Below are positions 1 through 13,300 of a DNA stretch of 64,000 bases, one piece after another. The stretch spans positions 51,664,727 through 51,728,726 of the forward strand of contig OZ022259.1 in the NCBI GenBank assembly GCA_963978905.1, given 5' to 3'. The translations under genes were made by a program, and so were the position numbers. Each line of letters starts with the position of its first letter. Position 1 is the first letter of the stretch. The stretch comes from Trichostrongylus colubriformis. Its lineage: Eukaryota; Nematoda; Chromadorea; Rhabditida; Trichostrongylidae. The notes under the pieces were generated by a model that was given only the letters and a program-made list of their open reading frames with translations, had not been told where the DNA came from and searched no databases.

Positions 1-1136
1 GGTTCATACCCTCGAGCCAACTGTAAAGTTTGAACGTCGACCTTGGCCGCTTCTCCGCCAGTTATCGTAGGACTTTCTCCGAACCTCTAGAAAAGGGTAA
101 CAGTTCCCAATAGCGAGATTATGGAGGCACCAACTCTGTTTCATTTCAATCACTGACAGTTTATTATCAGAGGACCGATAAATTTATTGAGAACCATTTC
201 TTATTCAACAGCTTTGAAAACTATAGAAAATAAAAATAGAAGTAAGCTAGTAAGTGGTATCTTTCTTAGAAAATTGAGTGCAGGCCTTGAAAACATATTC
301 ACGTCTCATAGGACTACCATGTTATCTAATTCTTTTGGATAATACAATAGTAATCACTTGGGATGACCGAAAAATACTTTTCTGGAAGACCGCGGTAGTT
401 GTTATGAGATCGAGGAGGCAGACAGTGTAGAATGGTAGAGCCTTTAAAATGGAGATAATTTCACTCATGATCATGTATTTTATACATAAGTGAATTGTGA
501 TACAATCAACCAATACAGATGAAATTTTTCGTGGATGAAGTAAGACAGTTGAAACCTAAGAAAAATTTTTTGACCAATAATCATATGATGACTATTACAG
601 CATACTGGGTGAGTGATACTATAATGAAATTTCATCCATAAAGAGGTAAAATCTATTGTATTCAGTTCTAAATAGGATAGTATCCCTGAAAGTTGTTGAG
701 TTGTGTATGTTGATGGTAGACTTGCTTCGTGGTATAATTATAGCGCAGGTCGCTCACTGATGACTTCCTTCTAACATTTTGTGCAGGCGAGAACATAAAA
801 TGTCAGCTTTTAGAAAGTTTGAGGCGAACATCTTGTAGAGCTTGATGAGCTCATTCGAATAATATGTTTTTATGAGGAGATCAAGGCAAAATAAACCGAG
901 TCGCAGCAGAAAAACAAAAAACGCGGATCCGCGTTCCCCGCGCTTTTTTGAAAACTTACGGCGGGTACTGTGATGCGAAAATCTATGACAAATCAAGGGA
1001 CGAAGTTTCCATGCATGAGTATCTGATTTATCAGCATCCCACAGTGTAAGACGGAAACATCAAACGGAGATAGAGGACAGCAAATTTTGCTATCGAAATT
1101 TGAGATTGTCCTATTTACAAACATGTAGAAGCTTAC
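1..1136. other. Downstream flank of the aminopeptidase exons; no confident exon
   Basis: The gene must continue here or beyond the left edge. I looked on minus for the usual following block (helical 'NA..DLW' segment, 'GYP' motif) and found nothing convincing. Short open frames at 322-513 and 754-996 have no family resemblance. Confidence 0.5.
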
Positions 1137-1335
1137 TTTCACTCCTTTGTTGAAATTCTCTTCTCCCATCAGAGCAGCGATCATGCCGAGCAAGGACGCT
1201 CCTTTATCATAAGATGTAGTATCAAAAGCTTCGTCCACCTCCATTGACTTATCTATCTTGAACGACAATGGATGACTTGTAGCGAGTGAGTCCGCCTGGA
1301 GCGCTCTTTCCATCGCGTCGACCAACATAGATTTC
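1137..1335 (-). CDS. Aminopeptidase exon 12: LATSHPL...[11 protein letters not shown]
   Basis: There are 66 codons, including [32 protein letters not shown] and [13 protein letters not shown]. They match the M1 'D.L..SHPI........I...FD.ISY.KGAS.L.ML...LG...F..G' block with the transition-state tyrosine. It ends at GTAAGC in phase 0. The next exon (normally 'YL..F.Y.NA...DLW') was not found in bases 1-1136. Confidence 0.95.
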
Positions 1336-4300
1336 CTGAAATGAAGAGCCTCATCTCAGAACCAGCACTCCCCCGAAATACTCATTTCAGGAACTTATTC
1401 TCGCCGAAATTTGCAACTGCCTCATATGACATGTAGGTAGCGAAGCCTTCGTTTAGCCACACGTCGTTCCACCATTTTAATGTAACCAGATTTCCAAACC
1501 ACTGCAAATGCCATGAATCAAAATTACATGTACTACAGGGTGACCCACAATTCCTGCAACAAACTCAGCACTATACCCTACTCCTTTTAGACTTCAAGAT
1601 TCACAAGGGTTTGGTATATTAGAGCCTAAAACAATGCCTTTGCGATACAATCACGAATTTTCAAACTCGTTGTTTGTATAGCAGTTCAGGGCCCAACTTA
1701 ATTGCTAATCTGTAGCTGAGCAGGACCCAAGAAAAGCTCACATCTTATTTGATTTTGAAAAGAAGAATAGTAAGAAGTATCGCTCTATCGCTCTTAGTGA
1801 GATATCGCTCTTAGTGAAAGGTTGAACAACGCACATCTTACTGAAGAGGGAAATAATAAATAGTACGTGAAGGCTACAGGGATACCCTAAGTGAAAAATT
1901 ATACCTAAAGATACTATGTAGCCTTCAGCAGAAAGTTACTCGGAAGTTACTGATTTATTCAACCCTACTTCAGTCGAACTCAGCAAATTCTGACGAGGTA
2001 TTTTCATTCCTAGAGTTAAGAGCAGACCTCACTCTATCACCATACTCCGTAACAGCCTTCTGCACGAGCAGAAACAGGAGCTTCTTCCGAGCGAACAAGA
2101 TGTGTCATCTCAACTGGGCAAAATCCGAAATTTCGTCGCCCTCGTTCACAGCCTTGCTCGGGTCCACTGGGTCCAAAGGGGATTCATATTGGGTGGTGTA
2201 CTCGAAGTTGCCGTTTTTTCCGGATTCCCAGCACCCTTAATTTCCAATAACCAGAACGTGTCGTTATCACTGGATCCCCGTCGGAGGCAGGTTTGAGGCA
2301 TGAAAAATGATACTTCGGATCATAGCAGCGTTGTCCGTGCAGCAAAGGCTCTGTGACTTCCATGAACCGAAGTGCCAATCTTAAGAAAGCTTCTCTCAGA
2401 AGGCCTACGCGGAACCTGGCTCCATTGTTTTAAGCGGACCTTGATACCGTAGATGCTCTGAAGCCACATTGCGCCGACTGAAAGCTTCGATGAAGGTTTG
2501 ATGAAGGTGAAAGTAGTGATTCTCAGTTTGCTCCTGTTTTGGAAAGAACCGAAGTGGCCATACGGAATGGTATACATGTGGTCCGAAGTTTTTCGCACGC
2601 TGATCCTGAATCTGTATTTGGAATTTGCAGTACGATCCTCTGAGCGGAGTTATGGAGGTTTTTTTGAAAAAAAAAAACGATTTTATATGGTAGGTTTGGA
2701 AGCCCACAGCACGCGAGTTAGACGTTCTTGTGCAAAACCAGGGCGATTTCCGTGTGCAGGGGATCACGCTACCCCATGGGATCTCTTTTTAGCCAATTCG
2801 AGAATTTGACCTAATTTCGGAAAAATTCTCGGGATAATGGGTGGCAATCCATTCAGCAAGGGAGAAGTCGTTGACCCTTGCCAAGCAAATGCTCTTATTT
2901 GGCGCTTGTTACGTGCATTTTTTGTCATGAGCTTCGGTAATAGATATATTTAGGTTATCTTGTCATGGTTGGTGGTTTCTTTGATTGCAAAAAAATATAT
3001 AAATTACATCAACGACCCCTGACTTTTCGAAGTTGAGCCAAAACTCGATTTGGCTAAAAATTTGCACAAGGCGTTATTCGACCCCCAGGGTGTGGATATC
3101 ATATTCGTTTTGCGAAATAACGTCAATTTCACAATCAGTACGCTATGGGAGTCTGCTCAATCAAAAAAGTTGGGCTGCGCAGTTTTCTGCGATTTCGAAG
3201 ATAGGAATAGTGAGGTACACAGAAAAGGAATATAACACTTACTGCATATGACAACTTTTTCGGGTATGTTTCCCAGACATAAAAAAGGATCATGAAAGGG
3301 AAAACAGCAATGCATTCAAAGTTATCGATCGAACATTATATTTGCGAAAAGTGCTTACCATTTGAACATGTCTGATGCCAAGAGGACCGCCAAAATGAGG
3401 TGATATCAGAGTAGAGGTCTTTTCCATAGTCAATACAAAAATTCAACAAATTGCGAAAGGAAATTCTCCTTAGGAATCCGAACCATAGTCTCCAGTCCAT
3501 CGAGCGGGACACAGCTATCCGCCAAGCGGCTGCTGACAGCTCATTCGCTTGCGGTGTATTCGGGCCGACTTTCATCACAAGATGGCCTTGTAACCCTGCT
3601 AACAAAATCGTTCTGCAAATTTGGAATGCAGATTCGAGATCAGCGTCCGGGAAAACATCGTACCATATGGATCCCATTCCGAATGGCCACTTCGACCTCG
3701 GGTCCTTCCCTTGTAAGTAAAGGTTTCTCTTAAGTATGCACAAAAGCGCTTGAACTTACGTCAAATTGAGGATAGGTGTAATTACCGTGTTGCACTTGCT
3801 ATGAGTCACACCAAATTTCGGTTGGGCCATACTATAATCACACAGAACTGATTCAAGATGAAGGATTTGGGTCGGATTTCGAGTAGATTTAAAAGAGGGA
3901 ACGACTCCGGCTAGTGCACTGCACGATATCGATAACTTACTAGGATTGATGGATGTATGCCATCAGGGCAGAATAGGGCAGAAAATTTTGTGGCCGCGTT
4001 TGATGCGCGACGAAATGGTGCAGGAAGGGATGGCGTACTAGTTGAATGCTGCCATTATCGCTTGGTACCTATCAAATAGGCCGCGCATAGCTCGCACCAT
4101 CGCGTCGCATGCCGAATGCCCCACACTAATTTTCTGTGCTAGGGCACATACTCGGGATCGATGGGGTCTATGGCCTCCTTCATTCTTTGCGCCGGCCAGA
4201 CGTGGCTGTGTTCCTAGCAGCGAGGCAGAGCGGCAAGGAAAGGTGCAGAGACGACGCAGGCAACGACAAAGGGTGGCACAGGGGAGACGCAGAGACATGC

Positions 4301-7300
4301 AGCCACGCCTGTCGCTGGCACCGAAAAGTATGAACGCGGCCTGACATGCATGCGCAGTAGCGCGCACCAGCTAAACTTCAATGGAGAAGTTGACATTTGA
4401 TGCTGCTCTCCCATCTCTACAGGTATTGAGCACTCTACGAATGTTTAGATTACTGAGACGGTCTAAGAGTTCGTTCGTATAAATACCGAAGTAGCACTAA
4501 AGTGTGCTTAACCGCTGGGTGAGGAATGATCGAGCAAAAGTAATCACTGCTGAGCTAGTCATTCATCAGTGTCTACTGCATCGTTGTAGGTATTCAGCAC
4601 CTAATAAAGGACAACGTAGTGTTGTTGGCTACTGATGTATTCTGCTCTAGTGATATAACATGAGCAGTTATAATAGTGATAATAGGAGCAAAATGCTTCG
4701 TTCAGCTAATATTTTATTGACTGTCTACGGTCGGTGTACTGTAGCCGTAAGCATTGCCTTAAGTATTATCAACCATTCTTATTTCAAATCATCGAACTTC
4801 GACCCGTTCCATCTCACATGGTTCCTATAAGCGCCGATGTTCTGCTGCCTACCGGGAAAGCACAACGGATATGCGATAGACCACGTCTTTCACCAGCTTC
4901 CATAAGCTTTCAGAAGATATCACGGTGCTATCGCAATGAGGGGGCATCTCAAAAAGTTTCACACCTGAGTACTTCTGAAGGGTTTCCGTGGGGTCGCTCA
5001 GCACATTCAAGCGTATATTTTTGCCTAAGTCTTGAAGAGGAAAGAAGGTGGCTTCTCTCCCCTTCTTGGCTTGGATAAAAATAAGGTCTAGTAGTGGGAT
5101 GCCCCCACCTCACTGCGATAACACCGATATCACTTTCAACCATCCGCCATAGTCTCCCAGCCACCTTCTGTGTCGCCGAGCGGCTTTAAGGTCCCATGGT
5201 TGTAGCGACCGACAAACAGAATAATTTAATCAAAAGGTCACGACACGGTTCTCAACGGAGGTCTGCAATCTTTTCCACGCGCTAAAACGTTGACCATACG
5301 AAAGAAACGGTGGGCGCTCGGAATGCAGCAATTTCTTTATGGAATCAACTGCACATTCAACCTCCAGTGAGGACTGCGAGGGCTTCTAAGCAGGTATATG
5401 GTCGATGAGCTGGACCTCATTTCAGTCTAAAATGCAACGGCAAGAATCTATACTAGCGACTACTCGCAAACTGGAACTCTCAAAATGTGCAGCCCATAGC
5501 ATGCTGCCTCTATTTCAAAATAAGAACGAATGTACATCCTCCACGCCGCCAGAATTTGTCCTCAGCGGACGCTTGGCTTGAGTAGGGGAATCCCTCATGA
5601 ACCTGATATAGGAGAGCAGTCCATGCCTCTATTGCTACAGTATCCAAATCGAGCAGACCACTCGATTCTGCATCTACCTTCTCCAGCATTTTGAAAATAT
5701 CTCAGTCTGTCCACGATAGGATAGAGCAGGTTGTTTCCTCTATTTGTAGGCTTTCTCTATGAGGAACGTTGGCGAGTAAAGTCATGAAGACGTTTTGCAA
5801 CCACCTTTAGTCCTCATATGGCTCCCTTGCTGCTTTTCACTATCTTTATTGCTGATGTCAGGCTTTAGCACAGTGCTTCCACACAATTCCACTTCTCGTA
5901 AAAAGCACCCGTCTCTGTACTCTTGTTTTGACTACAACCATCTTATCAAATCTTTTACAGCTTTTGTGAGCGACGACCTCAATAAACTGCTTCTCGTGCG
6001 AGCGTCTCTCTTCTTCTCCACTACCCTCTAAACTCCGTCATGCACAATCACACCGTTTTATCTCCTCTGCAACCCATTCAAATGTAACCATAAAAAGTTT
6101 CGTGCATAGAATCGTGATTTCATCCGCCTTGTTTCGAGTCACCTGAAGCACTTCAAAGAACTGGAAATATTCAGCGTCTTTTTCACGAGACTGTTGCTTG
6201 TTACCCGGTGCAATCCTGACATCGAATCGTCCTTGCGCATGTTGCCCTTGTTTTTTTTTGTTACAATGTGCTATGGTTAGAGTCCATACTGGGCCGAACC
6301 TTAATGTTCCTCACGCTTTTAGACTACTTTTCAGTAAACGGTCAACTTTCGTTTGCCTTGCTCCAATGGTGTACACTATTTGAGAGTCTCTCCTCTTTTC
6401 GATGAACGTATAGACCGCTGGCTACGGTCGTTGATAAGATCCAGTTGCTCGGTGGAATGGTTCTAGGTCCTGCTGTACCTGTCAACTGGCTATTTGAATC
6501 TTCTCCTAGGCAAAACAGACCCTGCTCAGAAACTGCACTGGTCCAGCCTGCCTCACCTTATGTTACTTACATTTGGCGGCGTTTCCGAATAGAAATGGAA
6601 ATCCACATTTCAGCAGGTGAGTCACCTCTCAAGACCTGCCTTTTACCGATCTTGATAGGTTGTCCGAAAAGTTTCCGGCATTTTTTTTTCACACCTCTTT
6701 CAATCATCAACTACCGACTAGTGTCAGCTATGGGCACTTATGAGTTCCTCAATCCTTCCTAGCAGCGCCTAAATGTCTATCCTCCGCACCTCACTGGCAG
6801 ACTATGAGATGGATATCGAGGGCTTCTGCCAGTGCTGAAGCAACACCTCCAAGATTGCCGCCGTTGCGGGCGCTCTGCTGCCTGTTCAAGTCGATCTCCA
6901 ACCCCAAGGCACTTGATTCATCGTTTCATTCACTGCGGTTAGGAAAACAGCGCCCTACCCATTGCAGCGCTAATGCTGCCGTTTCGCTATGTTTGTAGAA
7001 GATGATAGCTTGCAGTAGCAAGTTGTGTATAGCAGAAAGAAATACCAGCGATATCTAGTTGCAATACGAACTCTACAGAATGTTGGATGCCCCTGCCAGA
7101 TTCACATGGGTACTCGTTCATTCCGACGAGCAAAAAGTACTAGTTATGAAGCGTCCCGGCATATATTACAATCGGAGTTTTAAGCCAAGATGGCTTACTA
7201 ACTGAGGGCACCCTTTGATGACCTCACATTCCGGCTCCGGAACTCGAAGACACACTCATCACTCTGAACACACATGGGCACTTCCGTGGTGAACGATCCC

Positions 7301-10300
7301 ACGAATGCTATCCATGCATCAAGAAACAGTGTACACAGCGACCGCGAAAAACTAGACAGGATTCCAAACTTGGCACACACTTCTATAGTATGTGGTGAGA
7401 GCTTCACTTTAATTTCCTCAATGGGTACGACTAGATTTTTGTATTTAGAATAATGCTGTGTTTCAAGGAAGTGAACCTGATGAGCCAGCTCATGTGCTCC
7501 AAGTAATATCGGTGAAGCTTCGTAGTCGTCCCACAATTCATTCTCCCTGAAATGAAATAACTTCTTCAACAATATCGCAGAAAAACTCTAGATGAGCAGT
7601 GCACCTGTAAGTATTCAGTCCCCAATTTTCCATCGCACTAGATAGGAAGTCGGGAACAGCAAGCATATCTGAATGTTCAGGCAATAACTCAGAAAGCAAA
7701 GTTTGATAGGCAGATCATGGGGATCACTCATCAAACCTAATTTGGGTAGCGGATATTTTATTCCAAGATGATTGTCGTAAAAATCGAGAAGCGCGATGCC
7801 AAAGCGCAAATAAGATGAAGTCTGGTCCAGGGCTTCAGGGCGTGACCATATCCGAAACTGAAGGGAAGTTGAAATCTTCGAGCAGCATGTGAAACGTTAA
7901 CAGTGCACAAATACGTACTCGAACATTGGCTTCAGTATAATCTTCAGTGAACTTGAACTCGCCAACAGCGATTGCAAGAAGATACGTTGACATTTTCGGC
8001 GTTTCCTCGAAAGTGGATGTTATCCAGGGTGAGCTCGCCTCTCTAGAACATTATACTTTGGAAATGAAGACGTTAATATATCTTACAAAAGTGCTGCAGA
8101 ACATGAGTACAGCTTTGAGTGCAATCAAGATACCGCAGAAAGGCTGGGACTTGACGGGCAGCAAAAATGTGAAGTGTGGTACAATGAATGAGCTATTCGA
8201 TTCAACACGAGCTCACGTAAACCGCGTTCCAAACGCCGCGTCCTGATTCGACGGGCAACGCGCAATTCAAGATGAGGAAAGGAACTCAGTTTTTCTTACC
8301 TTACTTCACCAATCTCTTTACCATTAGAAAGAGCTGTTGTTCCTTCCGGATGGATGATCGTAACAGTCCAGTTTGCCTTGAAATTCGGTTCATCAAAGCA
8401 AGGAACCATTCTACGAGCACTGCTCGGCTCGAAATGAGTCACAGCGGCGGTCCTAAACGAAAACAGATGTACCTAATAAACAGAACCGAGTTTGTAGCGA
8501 ATCTGAACTGATTTCTAGAGCATCTGTGGTTCACTTCGTTTCCTGCTAAAAACAAGGGTCAAATGAAGACGAAACGGAAAGATTATTTTTCTTACCGATG
8601 CATGAAAGAACGGCTGTGGTAACACGAGAGAGATCGCCTAGTTCACTATGAAGGATGATAACGAGTGGTCATACGCACGAGATTCTATGACATTATATTT
8701 GGGGCGGATAGTAACGGGTGCAGACTGGGACACATGGATATTGATTTCGGTCTGCGAACCTGTGATAGCCTGTGGTCTACTCCGCTGTCATTCATCACCG
8801 GGTGATGCTACCATGAAATAATACTCAAAGGGTCCACGGAGAATGAGTTTTTCTGTTACCCATATAATTATGTTGTACTTGTCTAATAAGGGTCGCATGC
8901 AAAGTTTCTTGCGAAAAATATGAATCCTGCTAAGATAAGCACCACAAATTCTCGGCCGGGTAGTCGGTGCCCCCAAGCAAGTGCCCACGCCGTCGTCCGC
9001 CGCTGTCAGAGACGCATTGTAAGAGCAGAAAGTCACGTAAACAGTCCCACTCTCCAGTCCCAACAGCGGCAGACAAAGGAACGGGCTTTTGATCGGAAGT
9101 CTCGTCGTCTCTGAAACTCCCCCATGCCACTCTGCCTCGCTACATGTGTGTGCAGCCACGCCTTGCCTGCGCTGAGTGAGTATGACCGCGGCCTTACAGA
9201 GTACACGTAGTGAGTTGGACATGACGGCCCTACTGACCATGTGCCCTAGCTGTCATTTGGAGAGTAATATTAGATACGGCACAACTTTCCCTGTTGCCTA
9301 GGCCCCTTTAATGAGGTAGGAGCGCGCAAAAATACATCAGAAATGAAGGATGGAAAAATGGGTGTTAATGAAAGTAAGGGAGTCCTAAAAACACAGGTCT
9401 TACGCCGCATCGACTTAGCATCTCAATCTTTACGTTCAACAATCAACTGAAATACCCCTCGTAGTGCTTTCCGTTCAGTAATGATCAAAGTGTGGGACAG
9501 CCGCCCCTCCATTAAGCTACATTATATCCGACGTGGATCTTCACAGGAGAGTCGTCCATCTCCCAGAACACCGAGAGCCTCACACAGAACACTGAACTAT
9601 CCTGCTTGTCGTAACACGGGTGAAGTTCTTTAAAAGCTTGATTGCAGCCCAGAAATTCGAGATGGCCACAGCAATATACAACTTCTCTTCTCGATTCATC
9701 ATATAGGCGTCGTTTTGATAAAAAAGATGTAGCATGTATAGCCTACAGAAAAGCAAACCCACTTCAGTGACCCATTGATGTCTTTGTATGTCGTACTATA
9801 CAAACCATTTAATCTATCACTTTGAACAACACCTGCGTAGATCACCTTAAAGAGTTACTTAGAAGAAATTCTTAGGCTTTCTCCAACTCTTGCATGCTTG
9901 TTTCACCATTCAAGTAGTATCGATGTTCAAGGACTCTCATCAATTCTTTTACTCTGCTAGCGTGCAAAACTTAATCATACCTGAAACAGGGGGAGGAAGA
10001 TACCACATTCGAAAGAAAAATCAGTGGGGCGCGTAAATAGTAGTAAGAAAGCAAATAGAACCCGCGCACTCAAAAGCAAGGTCTTCTTGCAAGTACTGCA
10101 AGACTCCACGAAACAGCAAATATCCGGACAGAAAAACAAGGAAGGGGAGTGGGAAAGAAGAGACAGCAATGTGCAAACCAACACGCATCGATAAGTGAGC
10201 GACGGCTGACGTGTGCGGTAGACATGGACGCATCTTGTAGGCTTTCCGTGCCCCACCTGCTCACCCTCAAGCCACTGGAAACGCCACCAGCCATCGTAAT

Positions 10301-13300
10301 TCAAATTTGTCATTCCAGCGGTAAAATGGGCCGGGCACGTGCGGGTCCTTCCTGCGCAGAGTGTTGTGACTGAGAACCAAAAATACTTCTACTCATGTGC
10401 TCACCTTGACTCTGACACGTTGCTTTGCAGGAATCGTAGAACGCAAGAGGAATACTCCTACCTCCATTCTTTCATTGCTTTTATGTTGAACGAATATATC
10501 TTCTTCATTCTGAGAAAGCCTCTGTTTTTGATGAGATCTCATCAATCAACGTCAACCCACCATTAACACATGTACGTTCTTAATTGCTATGTCGAGCATG
10601 TGAAGTATAATCAGATTCGTTGGAGCAAGCACTTCTACAAGAATATCTACTTCTCCATCAAACGTCAATTCTTTTTCGGGCGGAACATCGGGATAGGATG
10701 GCAAGTACACCTTCACCGTCAAATTGTAAGTCACTAAAAAGATTTACGTAAGTTATCCACACCGATATTCTGAAAGCTGCAAATTCGTCAGTCATGATTC
10801 TGTGGTACGACTGATGGTCAACCGATAATGGATTCTCTTTTCGTTGGCCCGAAAAAACACACATTGAAGTAGAAAAGCAATGTCCAGCACTCTGCCCTTC
10901 GCAGACCTATGAAAATATTATTGTGTATTCGATCTACAAGTTGAAGATGGACCAATGAAACGTACTACCCAGGAATTTTTTTCCAGAGTCATCTACGCAA
11001 CAGATCAGACCTCGCTAGTTCGACGAAGCTTAATTTTCGCGAGTCGCTCAGTGGTACACCTATGGAAAAGTATTTCTGTGGCTGCTGGTCCTATACCATG
11101 TACACAGCGAATAGGCTTGGATGATGTTAAATGGACATGGCATATCCAAAATGTAGCAAAGTGCGTATTTGGGCGCTAATGAAGGAATATCATGTTAACT
11201 GAAAGGAAAAGTCAGGGCTTCAGTGAAACCATGTGTAAATCTGCGACGGAGTGCGCTCCTTATGACTTTTGGAAGAGCACCACGATAATGGGCGATGGTG
11301 TTCATGCAACTACATTTGTTCTTCACACAAGCGCATTGTAACTGCAGATCATTGCTACATATCACAGATTTGCGTAGCTTCGACATATCCCCTGTGATAA
11401 ATTCGGAAGGCCACAAAACAAGTTCACGGCGAGCCATGTAGAATGGACAGACTTCGTTTTTTGCTTCACTCGCTGACGTACTTCCGAGCATATCCACCTT
11501 CATACCCAACAGATGACCAAGTCATGTATCTCCCGCCTTTAGTAGACGATGGAGCCACTTGTCTTTTCTACTGATCGAGCAATGACACGGTACGACCGGG
11601 AAGGCTTGCTTGCCAAATGAGATCAGCGAGCGCTCACGCGTGCGCTGCAATTTACTCGTACTTTTCAGACGAACAGTTCACAAGCAATACGTTAATTCTG
11701 AAAATAAAGAAAAAGTAAAATTGCTCAATTGAATACCCACATGGTCTCACGTAACCAGGAAGTCTGAGAAAAGTATAGTCAGGAATGGATGTTCCAAACG
11801 AATTTTCGAGGAATGAACTGAAACACAAGATACGCAGCTGTTAAAAAAACCTTTGACCGCGGTAGGATGAAAGAGCAACCCTTGAGGGTCTCTGTGCTGG
11901 TGATTTTCTCACTCAGAATTCAAAGTTTATTTCTTTTTCCTGAATCAAGAATACCTCACGTGAAATAGAATACCGAAAAACACATCAAGGCGACAGAGAC
12001 GACACAGCCACCAAAAGTGCCACTGCGCTTGTGGTTCCAGAAATACCTGATTGCAGCCAAGTATGATATAGAATGGCGCACGTATGATTGAGAAAGTCAA
12101 GCGCTCAGTTTACCGAGAAACTAGCAACCCAGAGGTGTTAGAGTATCACTCTAAAATAATGATTTGTCGTAACAGTAACTCAGATTTATGCACATATCTT
12201 CTCAGTTATCTATCTCACATACGATCATGATTGTGCAAATCGCAATTCTGCAGCGAAGAAAAGCAATCTGAAAGACTCCTGCGAAGAAAAGTAAGGCGAG
12301 GACTTTGGCGGGGATCATACCACAAAGCAGCAAGAAAATGCGAATTTCGAATGCTAAGGGCACCTTCGCCTCGAAAAAAAGTTAGATGACTAAATTCGCT
12401 GGAAACTGAGTCAACCTAGCACGCTGTCAACAAAAACCACAGTCATTGGGCCTAAATGGCTACATATGAAGAGTGAAAAGTAACGAGAAAGCAAAAATGC
12501 AAAAGTTGGCCAGTGGCGAGATCCGAACCACAACCCATTCGTATGGTCCGCTTGAGAGTTCATCGTCGTACCCAATAGGCAGGTTGCCCAATTGATGAGC
12601 AACATTACTTTGGGGAACAGATTCGAGAACTTCACGCGTTTTTATTACATGCTATAGATAAGACTTTATTTCTTTGCACATTTCGCTTTGTTACGGATGT
12701 CTAATGGAACACCTTGGAATCGGAACTGTCAAGAAGCTGCACTGAGCATGCGTTACAATAAGTAAATTCAAGCTGCCCACTTTTGGTATTCGTAGGGTCG
12801 CTCAGCAAAAATAGACGTCAGCTTTATGATTCATGCATGTACCACCATACAGGGTGAGGCGAAAGTAATGACCGCTCAATAATGCCTTACTCTCTCCCAA
12901 AAAGAAGGTATCAACACGAATTCTGCTCAGACATTTCATGATAACTCCCGAGGATTTGATAAAACCGGGCTCATACACACTCATGTAGACGACGATGAGG
13001 AGCGCATCATGTCGGACGCAGGGTGAATCATGATGCGCGGAGAATCAAGGCGGAGTATATCAAGATTCCCGAAATGTGTGACCCAATTCGCAACGAGTGC
13101 GGTGTGTGAAGACTGGAGGTGCTGTCATGTTACTGATCGGAAGGAGTCCATGAATGATGTTAGATTTGAGTTTGAAAGATCAAAATGACCGATCACTAGC
13201 CTTTCTAGCCGCGAAATACCACCGTAGCTTCGTTGAACGAATAAGAAGTGTGCGGTGTTCAGCTGAGACGGTGGGCGTCACCTGTTTAAAAGCACAGTTC

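Larger units (their letters stand above)
1502..7476 (-). other. Large intron (about 6 kb) of the aminopeptidase gene, with repeats
   Basis: It lies between the HELAHQ and WFGN exons. It contains an inverted duplicated stretch (2530-2640 and 3612-3716), a GC-rich repeat end near 4150-4346 and a lone mariner-type end at 6655. No open frame in it resembles a known protein. Confidence 0.7.

Noticed and set aside
1..120. Minus frame GGEAAKVDVQTLQLARGYEP considered as an aminopeptidase C-terminal exon
   Set aside because: It resembles the 'W..Q.GYP' region only loosely, and no acceptor or phase agreement could be shown.
9580..9762. Minus frame with [13 protein letters not shown], at first taken as the exon before THFEP
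   Set aside because: The frame 9845-9763 ([10 protein letters not shown]) fits the family much better, joins in phase on both sides and overlaps the donor region of this one.
10070..10140. Minus frame [14 protein letters not shown] resembling the M1 'F.G.L...L' strand
   Set aside because: It has no AG acceptor in phase, and the true strand segment is in exon 9845-9763.
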